A stretch of DNA of 25,507 nucleotides, taken from positions 1 to 25,507 of the forward strand of contig DATHDH010000057.1 in NCBI GenBank assembly GCA_035319145.1. The letters are read 5' to 3'. Positions 13,171 through 21,593 of the stretch are shown here, piece by piece. The position numbers and the translations under genes are program-made. This stretch comes from JAAYUK01 sp035319145 (GTDB taxonomy: Bacteria; Nitrospirota; Thermodesulfovibrionia; Thermodesulfovibrionales; Dissulfurispiraceae). Below the pieces are notes generated by a model. That model ran no database searches and was not told the DNA's origin. It saw nothing but the letters and a program-made list of their open reading frames with translations. The first letter of the stretch is position 1. Every line of letters starts with the position of its first letter.

Positions 13171-15045
13171 CTACTCAACGACAATCCACCGCACCCGGTT
13201 GCGACCGTCATTCTTCGCACGGTAGAGCGCTTTATCCGCTGCTTCGAGAAATTGCGTCGCATTGTCCGGAACCTCGCGGGACGGAAGCCCCGAAGCCACC
13301 CCCACGCTGATGGTAACGACAGGAGAGATTTGCGAATCTCCGTGCGGTAGATTGAGCGCTATAATCCTTTCGCGCATGGTCTCACCGATTTTGATGGCTC
13401 CTGCAAGCTCGGTGTTCGGGAGGATGGCGACAAACTCCTCGCCGCCGTATCGCGCAACGAGATCTCCCGGTCGCTGAACAACCACCTTGAGGCCGTCCGC
13501 AACCCGCCGCAAGCAGACATCACCAGCCTGATGACCATGTCGATCGTTGTATGCCTTGAAGAAATCTATATCGACAAAAACAATCGCCAGGGGATGTTGT
13601 TCACGCACGCAACGCTTCCATTCGAGCTCGAATGTTTCATTAAAGTGACGTCTGTTTGCCAGGCCGGTCAGCGGGTCTTCTACTGAATAGCGTTTCAGGA
13701 CTTCGTCCGCATGACTCTGTTTGACAATCGACCACATGGTATACATGTAAAGTCCGAGCTGTGCGGCATCTCCCTCATCGTAAGGATCCATCTTATTAGC
13801 AACGCCTGCGACCGCAACAATCCGCTCGCCCTCGAACACCGGAACGCTCAGGAGGCGATGGATGGCGAGGTGTCTATCCGGCATAGTTCTGCCGCGCAAA
13901 GCCTCCCTGAAGTCGTTGAAGATTGCCGCACGCCGCGTTCGGCACGGCTCTGCCCAGAGCCCCGCCTCGGAAAGTTTCTGGTGCATCGACTGTCCTGCCG
14001 TGCACTCCAGCTGAACATCCTGAGACCATACGCCCGGTTCGATAGTTCCTCTCTCTTCATCGACCATGTGAAGAAACCCGAATTTGCTTCTCGTCAGGGA
14101 AACAGCCTCTTCGACGGCATGTTCCCGGATCTCGGCCTCACCGGCGCTCCTCATCTGGCTCAACGTCAGAAGAGACTCGAGCCGCTCCTCATTCAGAAGC
14201 AGCACCTCCTCAGCCCTGCGCAACCAGGTAATATCCTGGCCGAGTACAGCAAGTTTGATGATTTCGGCACGCTCATCGCGGATCGGATACATCGCTATAT
14301 GGGCAAATCTATCTCCGTGCGCTTCATCGAGATACGCACCCTTGCCGGTCTTCAAGACGTCGGCAATCCGGTTTCGCCATCGCCCCGCATCATCCGCCGA
14401 GAGGAGGTCGAAGATCTTTCTGCCGCGCAGATCCTGCCCTTTTCTGTCGGCTCTTTCCGCCAGCAGCGAGTTATGTTCAATAATAATTCCGTCGACATCA
14501 ATAATGTAGGCAGCCTCTCGCAGCGCTTCGAGAAAGGCCCGCAGCGAGACCTCGCTCATCGCAAGGGAGACCTCCATCTTCTTGCGTTTTGAAATATCCC
14601 GTGCAACCGCATAAGTAATGCCCTGCTCCGGCTGCGGCTGGGAATTCCATTCCAGCCATCGGTAGCTGCCGTCCTTGTGGCGATATCTGTTCACGAAATT
14701 CAATGCAGGGATTCCCTTGCTGAGCTTTTCGGACAACATGGTTTTCGTAGCGGCAATGTCGTCGGGATGGATGAGATCGAAACAGGTGAGCGACAATATT
14801 TCATCTTCGGAAAACCCAAGGACCCGCTCAAACGCCGGGTTTACCTTGAGAAACCGTGCATTCCTGAAGTCGAAGATGCAGACCATATCGATCGAGAGAT
14901 CGAAGATATTCCGCAGTTCTTCCTCAGCATGCTGTCGGGCCCTCCGTTCCCGCTGCAGAGCCGATTCGACGATATGCCCGTCGTTGGCCTGAAACTTCTC
15001 TTTCCCTTTTCCGGGCCCAAGCATATTCATATGATAGACTACCAT
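13171..15045 (-). CDS. PAS-PAS-GAF-GGDEF diguanylate cyclase
   Basis: About 624 residues from the chosen start. Two PAS domains (about residues 44-160, with FSEDEILSLTCFDLIHPDD, and 165-285) are followed by a GAF domain (about 295-460, ending LLSVPVFEGERIVAVAGVANK), then GGDEF (about 465-622). The active site reads RYGGEEF at about 533-538 and an inhibitory RxxD site (RPGD) lies five residues before it, so the enzyme should make cyclic di-GMP and be inhibited by product. No transmembrane segment or EAL domain. Which ligand the sensory domains bind is unknown. The start is uncertain: ATGs at 15045, 15030 and 15024 all lack a well-spaced SD, and an ATG at 15114 overlaps pyk. Confidence 0.88.
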   Translation of the reverse strand: MVVYHMNMLGPGKGKEKFQANDGHIVESALQRERRARQHAEEELRNIFDLSIDMVCIFDFRNARFLKVNPAFERVLGFSEDEILSLTCFDLIHPDDIAATKTMLSEKLSKGIPALNFVNRYRHKDGSYRWLEWNSQPQPEQGITYAVARDISKRKKMEVSLAMSEVSLRAFLEALREAAYIIDVDGIIIEHNSLLAERADRKGQDLRGRKIFDLLSADDAGRWRNRIADVLKTGKGAYLDEAHGDRFAHIAMYPIRDERAEIIKLAVLGQDITWLRRAEEVLLLNEERLESLLTLSQMRSAGEAEIREHAVEEAVSLTRSKFGFLHMVDEERGTIEPGVWSQDVQLECTAGQSMHQKLSEAGLWAEPCRTRRAAIFNDFREALRGRTMPDRHLAIHRLLSVPVFEGERIVAVAGVANKMDPYDEGDAAQLGLYMYTMWSIVKQSHADEVLKRYSVEDPLTGLANRRHFNETFELEWKRCVREQHPLAIVFVDIDFFKAYNDRHGHQAGDVCLRRVADGLKVVVQRPGDLVARYGGEEFVAILPNTELAGAIKIGETMRERIIALNLPHGDSQISPVVTISVGVASGLPSREVPDNATQFLEAADKALYRAKNDGRNRVRWIVVE

Positions 15046-15107
15046 CTCCGTCCGAATCCAGCTATAATGGACTGAACGGATGCAAAATATATTGTCAGGA
15101 GCCTGCC

Positions 15108-16571
15108 ATGACATTGCCTCGCAACAAGACCAAGCTCGTCTGCACTATAGGCCCCGCCTCGGAACCGCCCGAGATTATGGAACGCATGATTCAGGCCGGA
15201 ATGAATGTCGCCCGGCTCAACTTTTCGCATGGCGACTTCGAGAGTCATGCGCGTGTCGTGGCACAGATCCGCACCACGGCCGAACGGGTGGGTAGTCGGG
15301 TCGCCCTTATGGCCGACCTCCCCGGACCGAAGATGCGGATTGGACAGATAGAAAACGAGCCGGCGGAACTGCGTCCGGGCGCGGATTTTACCCTCACTGC
15401 CGACGATATTGCCGGAACCCATTCACGGGTATCGGTCACCTTCAAGAAATTGCCGATGGTCGTAAAGCCGGGCGATACGCTTTACTTGAACGACGGCCTT
15501 ATTCAACTTCAGGTCCGTGAGATAACAGGCAACGATGTCCTCTGTACCGTCATTGTAGGCGGCGAACTGCGCTCACGCAAGGGTCTCAACCTTCCCGGCA
15601 TCGATCTCGGTATCAGCGCATTCACCGATAGGGATCACGAGTGGCTTGCCATTGCCCAGCGGCTCGGCCTCGATGCGGTGAGCCAATCGTTCGTGGATTC
15701 CGCTGCCGATATAGAGGCGGTACGCGCCGCCGCGAAGGCTATGAATTACGATCCGTTCATCATAGCAAAGATCGAACGACAAACCGCCCTGAAAAATATC
15801 GATGAGATACTTAACGTCACGGACGGCATCATGATCGCCCGAGGCGACCTCGGCGTGGAGATCCCGATTGAAGAAATCGCTCTCGTGCAGAAATCGCTTA
15901 TGCGAAAGACGAATTTATTGGGGAAGCCGGTCATAACCGCCACGCAGATGCTCGAATCGATGACGAATAATCCGAGACCAACGAGGGCGGAAGCGACCGA
16001 TGTCGCCAATGCGATACTCGACGGGACTGATTGCGTGATGCTGTCCGCCGAGTCGGCTATGGGAAACTATCCGGTCGAGTCGGTCTCCATGCTTGCACGC
16101 ATAGCGGCGGCAATAGAGCCGTCACGCCCTGCCCATTCAGTCCGCGAAGAGATCAGGCGAACAAGCCTTGGCAAATCCCCCAAGCTCTCCGACATAATCG
16201 CATTGAGCGTGGAGACCACGCTGGAATGCGCGTCTCCGGAAGCGGTCTTTGTTCCGACTCGCGCCGGCGGCACCGCCCGCAGCATAGCTCGCTTCCGCCT
16301 GCCTGTCTGGATTGTTGCAGTCAGCTCGCAGCTGTCGACCTGCCAGTCGCTTCAGTTCAGCTACGGCGTATATGCAACGCACGAACCGGATCACCCGGAC
16401 AATTGGCGTGAATACGCGAAAGACTGGCTCTGTCAGCACGGAATCGACGGCAAACTTGTCATCTTTACGGAAGGGCCGTCTTCAAAATATCCCGATATGA
16501 ACAACAAGATGGAACTCATCGACCTGACGCGAGAACCGGTGTGCAGACTAAAGCAGCTTCTGCGATTCTAA
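15108..16571 (+). CDS. pyk: Pyruvate kinase
   Basis: A 487-residue enzyme converting phosphoenolpyruvate and ADP to pyruvate and ATP. Motifs: TKLVCTIGPASEPPEIME and NVARLNFSHGDFE at the N-terminus; B domain at about 85-175; KIERQTALKNIDEI with the catalytic Lys; GIMIARGDLGVEIP; KPVITATQMLESMTNNPRPTRAEATDVANA in consecutive blocks; MLSAESAMGNYPVE; and the C-terminal effector domain (PTRAGGTARSIARFRLP). Residue 75 in GPKMR is Lys where K+-dependent enzymes have Glu (GPEIR), suggesting K+-independence. The ribosome site is AGGAG. A TATAAT at 15063-15068 is the likely -10. Its end overlaps the convergent nfo gene by 4 nt. Confidence 0.96.
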   Translation: MTLPRNKTKLVCTIGPASEPPEIMERMIQAGMNVARLNFSHGDFESHARVVAQIRTTAERVGSRVALMADLPGPKMRIGQIENEPAELRPGADFTLTADDIAGTHSRVSVTFKKLPMVVKPGDTLYLNDGLIQLQVREITGNDVLCTVIVGGELRSRKGLNLPGIDLGISAFTDRDHEWLAIAQRLGLDAVSQSFVDSAADIEAVRAAAKAMNYDPFIIAKIERQTALKNIDEILNVTDGIMIARGDLGVEIPIEEIALVQKSLMRKTNLLGKPVITATQMLESMTNNPRPTRAEATDVANAILDGTDCVMLSAESAMGNYPVESVSMLARIAAAIEPSRPAHSVREEIRRTSLGKSPKLSDIIALSVETTLECASPEAVFVPTRAGGTARSIARFRLPVWIVAVSSQLSTCQSLQFSYGVYATHEPDHPDNWREYAKDWLCQHGIDGKLVIFTEGPSSKYPDMNNKMELIDLTREPVCRLKQLLRF

Positions 16572-17449
16572 TCTACCAGGGAGCGGACGATCTTCAGATT
16601 GCGGGGATCGTCCTCCTCCGTTTTTTTCGGTGTCTCGAGAACGAGCGGTACATCGCAAAAGAGAGGATGCGTTATGAACGCCTTCAGCGCATCGAGTCCG
16701 ATGCCGCCCTGCCCAAGGTGTTCGTGGCGGTCTACGCCTGCGCCGAGGCCCTTCTTGGAGTCATTCAGGTGAATAAGCCTGACCGAGTCGCGCCCCAGCA
16801 ATCTTTCTACCTCGTCGGCCAAACCGTGCAATTGTTCAGCATCGGCAAGGTCATATCCCGCCGCGAATGCATGGCAGCTGTCAAGACAGATGCCGCCGAT
16901 CATCGGAGACTCTACCGCATCAATCATCTCTGCGATATCGGCAATGCGCGATGAGATGTCGCCGCGTTCGCCGGCCGTATTTTCGAGCAGCAGCCTCACA
17001 CCCCATTTCTTGACCCGTGAAACCTGACGGAGCGCCCCTATCGCCCTGCGCCGGGCATTCGCCGGCTCGTCATACGAAGCGCTTCCCGTATGCAGGACCA
17101 CGTATTCAGCACCAATCTGATCGGCAAGATCCATTTCCCGGATCAGGAGCGCAACTGATCTTTCGAGGAGATCGGATTTCTGGGCAGCAAGATTGATTAG
17201 ATACGAGGTATGCACGAAGACAGGGGCAATGTCGTAACGCTTGCGCAAGTCCCTGAACTGCACAACCTGATCGTCCGGAATTGCCGCCGCTGACCACTGG
17301 CGCGGATTATGGGAGAATATCTGCATCGTGCCGCATCCGAGTTCGCGGGCACGCTCCGCGGCAAACTGAACGCCTCCTGCTATGGATGTATGAACCCCAA
17401 CTCTTCTCGGTAGGGACTGCGCAACGGTTGACCTCATTTTACGGGACAT
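16568..17449 (-). CDS. nfo: Endonuclease IV (AP endonuclease)
   Basis: Cuts DNA at abasic sites in base excision repair, a three-metal TIM-barrel enzyme. The product is about 293 residues: RVGVHTSIAGGVQFA at the start, QIFSHNPRQW, FVHTSYLINLA, VVLHTGS, LLLENTAGE (Glu ligand), ICLDSCHAFAAGYDL (Asp and His ligands), LIHLNDSKKGLGAGVDRHEHLGQG split over two blocks, and LVLETPK. The start is uncertain: ATG 17449 or 17437; the frame stays open upstream but would run through tyrS. No SD; a TATGAT lies 2 nt from the start region. It is 16 bp from divergent tyrS. Confidence 0.93.
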   Translation of the reverse strand: MSRKMRSTVAQSLPRRVGVHTSIAGGVQFAAERARELGCGTMQIFSHNPRQWSAAAIPDDQVVQFRDLRKRYDIAPVFVHTSYLINLAAQKSDLLERSVALLIREMDLADQIGAEYVVLHTGSASYDEPANARRRAIGALRQVSRVKKWGVRLLLENTAGERGDISSRIADIAEMIDAVESPMIGGICLDSCHAFAAGYDLADAEQLHGLADEVERLLGRDSVRLIHLNDSKKGLGAGVDRHEHLGQGGIGLDALKAFITHPLFCDVPLVLETPKKTEEDDPRNLKIVRSLVD

Positions 17450-17457
17450 TTTATCAT
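17428..17457 (+). promoter_or_regulatory. tyrS promoter, probably leaderless transcript
   Basis: TTGACC (17428-17433), an 18-nt spacer and TATCAT (17452-17457), ending 8 nt before the tyrS ATG. No Shine-Dalgarno sequence. The same bases read TATGAT on the minus strand in front of nfo, so the two divergent promoters may share their -10 region. Confidence 0.55.
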
Positions 17458-17465
17458 AGACACCT

Positions 17466-18680
17466 ATGCTCGCACCCGAACTGCAATTGGAAATGATCCG
17501 GCGGGGAACTGTCGAAATCCTCCTTGAGAAGGAACTCCTCAGGAAACTCGAAAAATCCTGTCGTGAAAATCGTCCGCTCATCATCAAGGCCGGTTTCGAT
17601 CCAACCGCCCCGGATATTCATCTCGGGCACACGGTCCTTATTGAAAAGATGCGGCAGTTTCAGGAACTGGGTCACGACGTCGTTTTTCTGATCGGCGATT
17701 TCACGGGCATGATCGGGGACCCGACCGGCAAGTCCGAAACGCGCAAGCCCCTGACGAGGGATGATGTGCTGCGGAATGCCGAGACTTACAAAGAGCAGGT
17801 CTTCAAGATCCTCGACCCCGCAAAGACCCGCATTGTCTTCAACAGCGACTGGCTCGAAAAGATGTCGGTTACCGAACTCATCACCTTGCAGGCGAAACTG
17901 ACCGTTGCACGAATGCTTGAGCGGGAGGATTTCAAGCAGCGCTTTCAGAGCCAGAATCCGATCGGCATCCATGAATTCATCTATCCGCTTCTGCAGGGAT
18001 ATGATTCTGTCGCTCTCCGTGCCGATGTCGAACTCGGCGGAACGGATCAGCGCTTTAACCTGCTGATGGGACGGGAACTCCAGAAGGAGTATGGCCAGGA
18101 ACAGCAGATTGTGCTGATGATGCCCCTGCTTGAAGGGCTTGACGGGGTGAAGAAGATGTCCAAAAGCCTCGGCAACTATGTCGGAATTTCCGAATCTCCG
18201 AAGGAACAGTACGGCAAGCTCCTTTCGATAACCGACGAGCTGATGCTCAAGTATTACGAGCTCCTGAGCCACATCAGCCTCGACGAATTGAATGCTTTGA
18301 AGCAGGGAATCACGGACGGTTCGATGCATCCGAAAAAGGCGAAAGAAGCCTTCGCCATGGAGATTGTCGAACGCTACTGGGGCAGAGGGGCGGCGCTCCG
18401 GGCCAAAGAGGAGTTCGACAAGGTCTTTCGCGAAGGCGGCATACCTGATGATGTTCCGGAAGTCTGTGTCGTTTGGGATGAACCCGAAGTCTGGCTGCCG
18501 AAGCTGATGAAAGTCGCCGGGATGACACCGAGCACTGGCGAAGCGATGCGGCTCATCAGGCAGGGTGCCGTAAGCGTCGATGGAAAGCGCATCGACAATC
18601 CTGATGCCCGGCTTCCGCAGGGCGAATTCCTCATCAAGGCAGGCAAAAGAAAGTTTACAAGAATAAGACCGAAATCCTGA
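17466..18680 (+). CDS. tyrS: Tyrosyl-tRNA synthetase
   Basis: A 404-residue class I synthetase charging tRNA-Tyr. The HIGH motif is HLGH at residues 52-55 (GFDPTAPDIHLGHTV), the KMSKS motif is at 230-234 (VKKMSKSLGN), and an S4 RNA-binding domain ends the protein (GEAMRLIRQGAVSVDGKRI). Sequence style (FLIGDFTGMIGDPTGKSETR, LQGYDSVALRADVELGGTDQ in successive blocks) is that of the TyrZ/Haemophilus-type branch rather than E. coli TyrS. The start ATG has no SD but has a well-formed promoter just before it. No T-box leader is present or possible in this space. Confidence 0.95.
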   Translation: MLAPELQLEMIRRGTVEILLEKELLRKLEKSCRENRPLIIKAGFDPTAPDIHLGHTVLIEKMRQFQELGHDVVFLIGDFTGMIGDPTGKSETRKPLTRDDVLRNAETYKEQVFKILDPAKTRIVFNSDWLEKMSVTELITLQAKLTVARMLEREDFKQRFQSQNPIGIHEFIYPLLQGYDSVALRADVELGGTDQRFNLLMGRELQKEYGQEQQIVLMMPLLEGLDGVKKMSKSLGNYVGISESPKEQYGKLLSITDELMLKYYELLSHISLDELNALKQGITDGSMHPKKAKEAFAMEIVERYWGRGAALRAKEEFDKVFREGGIPDDVPEVCVVWDEPEVWLPKLMKVAGMTPSTGEAMRLIRQGAVSVDGKRIDNPDARLPQGEFLIKAGKRKFTRIRPKS

Positions 18681-18767
18681 TCAACCCTTCCTCTGCCTGG
18701 AAAAGGTTCATCAGCTTGGTCGCAACCGGACGATATCCCGTGGCAGCTGTAAAGAACGAGGGTACGA

Positions 18768-19457
18768 TTAGTTCAGAAGAACCTCGTTGATCTTCGCAAC
18801 GAGCTTTTCCTGAGACGTCTTGAGCTTATCCAGATATGCAATTGCGCCCCGCTGTTTCAGCATTTTGCGGTCAGCCGAGCGATATAATCCTGCCAGAACA
18901 ATCATGGGAGCGGAAATCTTCTTGTTCAATTCCATGAACTGCAGGATACGAAATGCATCTACTTTGCGGTTTTTCACTTCGCTGATCACGAGATCGACCG
19001 GCCCCTGCTTCAGCGCATTCAGGCCCGCTTCTCCATCCGATACCTTTATCACATGATAAATGCGCTCCATCGCCGGTATCTTCAGCTTCCAGTATGTCTC
19101 CTGTTCATCAATGATCAGAATCGTGGGGCGGTAACGGTCGTCGTCTTCTATTTCATAGCCGACCTGGCATGATGCCATGATCTTCTGTATCGCATCGCCC
19201 TGCTCGGGCGTCCTGCCGAGGAATCGCGCGCCGAAACCCCAGCCGGGGATGGTATAGACAACGCGTGTATCAAGCTCCATACGGAACGACTCGTGATCAA
19301 CGGAGATCACGACATCATCCCCGCGGCTCATCTTCTCTTCCGTTGCGACAAAAATGCCGTCTGCACTCAGGTCCAGTGCGGTTGCTTTAATCATACCCCC
19401 GATTCTGACCGGGAAGTTGACGTATACGCGTTTTGCTCTCGGCTTTTCATTGATCAT
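18768..19457 (-). CDS. PilZ domain fused to a pseudo-receiver domain
   Basis: About 229 residues. Residues about 5-100 form a PilZ domain: PRAKRVYVNFPVRIGG (RxxR instead of the usual RxxxR c-di-GMP motif) and DLSADGIFVAT (intact DxSxxG). Residues about 110-229 form a response-regulator fold: TILIIDEQE keeps the acidic pocket, but the phosphoacceptor position in DLVISEVKNRK is Glu, the Ser/Thr switch in IVLAGLY is Ala, and the conserved Lys is kept (YLDKLK). It is probably a constitutive or phosphorylation-independent c-di-GMP effector; partners are unknown. AAGGAAGG 4 nt upstream supports the ATG at 19457 over one 21 nt upstream. Confidence 0.8.
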   Translation of the reverse strand: MINEKPRAKRVYVNFPVRIGGMIKATALDLSADGIFVATEEKMSRGDDVVISVDHESFRMELDTRVVYTIPGWGFGARFLGRTPEQGDAIQKIMASCQVGYEIEDDDRYRPTILIIDEQETYWKLKIPAMERIYHVIKVSDGEAGLNALKQGPVDLVISEVKNRKVDAFRILQFMELNKKISAPMIVLAGLYRSADRKMLKQRGAIAYLDKLKTSQEKLVAKINEVLLN

Positions 19458-19490
19458 GGCGCCTTCCTTTCTCCGCAACTATACCATGTT

Positions 19491-19841
19491 TTATCCCGAT
19501 TCGTGATGCCCAGCAGACGAATGCCCACCGGCTATGCAATAGACTGCTTCGTCCGTTCCCCGGTTTTCAAGATAGCATATATCCGCCCCGCTGATATGAA
19601 ATGCCGACCCTTCTTGAAGCTCGCCGGAGAAACACCCGGACACCAGAAAGCTCCCTCTTGCAGCCAGCACGAGTTCCTCATGCCCGGCGCCGGGGCAGAT
19701 GCGCCTTTCTGCTTCTCCGGGCCTCATGACCCCATAGAGCAGATAGCAGGCATGGCTGCCGGTATCCTGCGCGCCGAGGATATGTTCCCCGTTTGCGGCC
19801 GAGCGGGCGGCGCCCGCAATTTCATAGGTCTTCAGACTCAT
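19491..19841 (-). CDS. Small cupin-like protein coupled to argJ
   Basis: A 116-residue protein with a cupin pattern: GSHACYLLYGVMRPGEAERR, GHEELVLAARGSFLVSG, LQEGSAFHISG and YLENRGTDEAVYCIAGGH, typical of a single RmlC-like beta-barrel. Several His and Glu residues could bind metal; the ligand or reaction is unknown. The ATG at 19841 overlaps the argJ stop codon (ATGA), so translation is probably coupled; an open extension of 16 codons upstream lies inside argJ and was discarded. A role in arginine synthesis is possible by position only. Confidence 0.7.
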   Translation of the reverse strand: MSLKTYEIAGAARSAANGEHILGAQDTGSHACYLLYGVMRPGEAERRICPGAGHEELVLAARGSFLVSGCFSGELQEGSAFHISGADICYLENRGTDEAVYCIAGGHSSAGHHESG

Positions 19842-21028
19842 GTCCGGTATTCCGCGTTGATCCTGATATACTCCTCGGTGAGGTCGCACGTCAGCACTTT
19901 CGCCGTGCCTTTCCCCAGCTTCAGATTCAGCACCACCGTAACTGTCGTGTTTTTCAGCAGCTCGTTCGCCTCTTTATCGCGTCCGGTCGCCATTCCGTTC
20001 CTGCATACCATGAGTCCGTTGAGAGAAATATCCACCCGGCTGTCATCCACCGCGCTGCCGGAATATCCTGCCGCGGCGATCAGCCGCCCCCAGTTTGCAT
20101 CGTTCCCGTAAATTGCAGTCTTGACGAGCATCGAGTTCGCAATCGCCATGGCAGCTCTTTCGGCCTCAGTCTCGGTGCGGGCATTTTTCACGATAATCTC
20201 GACAAGCTTCGTCGCTCCTTCCCCGTCTTTGACAATAAGGGTTGCAAGCTCCGCACAGATGTGCGAAAGGGCCGCCTCGAACACGAAATACCCGTTCGTG
20301 CCGAGTCGAATCGGAGCATTGCCCGCAGCCCCGTTTGCCATGATGAGCGCCGTGTCATTCGTGGACATGTCGCCGTCAATGGTAATGCGGTTGAATGACT
20401 TTCTGACAGCCGACCGCAAAGCAGCTTTCAGCGCTGCTTTTTCGACGGCAGCGTCGGTAATGAGAAAAGCGAGCATGGTCGCCATGTTCGGACAGATCAT
20501 GCCGGCTCCTTTACAGACACCCGCGATTGTTACGGTCCTGCCGTCTATTTTCTTCCGTATGCTCGCCATCTTGGGGAAGGTATCGGTCGTCATGATGGCG
20601 GCGGCCACATCGTCAAATGTCGCAGTTCCGACAGCAGACGCAAGTTCCGGAAGTCTCGGGAGAATCCGTTCCATCGGCAACGGCGTGCCGATAACACCCG
20701 TAGAACAGACATAAACAGAAGTTCCCTTCAGGTGAAGGGAATCGGCGATACTGCGTGCGGTCTCTTCCGCATCCTTCATCCCTCTGACGCCGGTGCACGC
20801 ATTGGCGTTTCCGCTATTGACGACAATAGCACGCCCTTTTCCCGACCGGATACGCTGCATATCGAGCCGCACGGGAGCGGCCTTCACCGCATTCCTTGTA
20901 AATGAGCCCGTCATAACGGCGTCCGTATCGCTCAAAATAAGTGCAATGTCCTTCCGGCCGGGCTTCTTTATTGCCGCCTCCACCGTGCTGAAGCGAAATC
21001 CAGCCGGGATATGTACTCCTTTTCTCAT
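19838..21028 (-). CDS. argJ: Ornithine acetyltransferase / N-acetylglutamate synthase
   Basis: ArgJ moves acetyl from N-acetylornithine to glutamate, recycling acetyl in arginine synthesis; bifunctional forms also use acetyl-CoA. The 396-residue product has NSGNANACTG near 71-80, STGVIGTPLPM near 109-119 (oxyanion region), AGMICPNMATMLAFLITDA with self-cleavage expected before Thr184, and the C-terminal GNDANWGRLIAAAGYSG block. Length is usual. The ribosome site is AAGGGTG. Whether it is mono- or bifunctional cannot be told. It is followed by the overlapping cupin gene. Confidence 0.95.
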   Translation of the reverse strand: MRKGVHIPAGFRFSTVEAAIKKPGRKDIALILSDTDAVMTGSFTRNAVKAAPVRLDMQRIRSGKGRAIVVNSGNANACTGVRGMKDAEETARSIADSLHLKGTSVYVCSTGVIGTPLPMERILPRLPELASAVGTATFDDVAAAIMTTDTFPKMASIRKKIDGRTVTIAGVCKGAGMICPNMATMLAFLITDAAVEKAALKAALRSAVRKSFNRITIDGDMSTNDTALIMANGAAGNAPIRLGTNGYFVFEAALSHICAELATLIVKDGEGATKLVEIIVKNARTETEAERAAMAIANSMLVKTAIYGNDANWGRLIAAAGYSGSAVDDSRVDISLNGLMVCRNGMATGRDKEANELLKNTTVTVVLNLKLGKGTAKVLTCDLTEEYIRINAEYRT

Positions 21029-21157
21029 AGGTGCACCCTTTCTTTCAAAAGCCTGTTTCAGCGCAATTCCTCTGTCATTATACCCGAAATCCGGCGCATC
21101 ATCAGTGCAAAGATGCTATACTTTCTCATAAATCACGCGGGAGAGTGCTTTTTCGCC

Positions 21158-21565
21158 ATGGAGAGCTTCAAGATAGTCCGTCCCGAGCACCTCAATCACT
21201 ACGGATTCCTCTTCGGCGGCACTCTGCTGCACTGGGTGGATGAGACAGCCTACATTGCCGCAAGTCTCAATCATCCGGGATGCAATTTCGTTACGGTCGG
21301 CATGGACCGCGTCGCGTTCAAGAAGAATGTCAGGCAGGGGTCGATTCTCAGGTTCGACGTGCAGGAGACCCGGGTCGGCAGGACCTCCGTTGCCTGCAGT
21401 GTCGTTGTCCATGCCCGCACGATTCAGACCGGCGAAGAGGAGCTTGTCTTTTCGACAGGGATAACGTTCGTATGTGTCGACAATTGCGGCAAGAAGGCCG
21501 TGGTCGGAGAGCAGCGACAGGACGTCTGCCCTCTGGATTCCGTGACGCAGTCGGCCCCGAAATAG
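21158..21565 (+). CDS. Hotdog-fold acyl-CoA thioesterase
   Basis: A 135-residue protein of the YciA/BFIT-type thioesterase family, hydrolysing acyl-CoA. The signature is HLNHYGFLFGGTLLHWVDE (HxNxxGxxFGGxxLxWxDE, catalytic Asp), followed by VTVGMDRVAFKKNVRQGSIL and GRTSVACSVVVHAR. Acyl chain preference is unknown. The start at 21158 was chosen because the family pattern begins there; GGGAG lies about 13 nt upstream, rather far. The frame stays open upstream to 21011 in sequence without family resemblance. gpmA follows 28 nt after its stop, probably one transcript. Confidence 0.88.
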   Translation: MESFKIVRPEHLNHYGFLFGGTLLHWVDETAYIAASLNHPGCNFVTVGMDRVAFKKNVRQGSILRFDVQETRVGRTSVACSVVVHARTIQTGEEELVFSTGITFVCVDNCGKKAVVGEQRQDVCPLDSVTQSAPK

Positions 21566-21593
21566 CACTTACCTGAACCAGGAGGACGATATC

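Noticed and set aside
13711..14592. 293-codon open frame antisense to the diguanylate cyclase gene
   Set aside because: No ribosome site and no family features; the opposite strand has clear PAS, GAF and GGDEF motifs.
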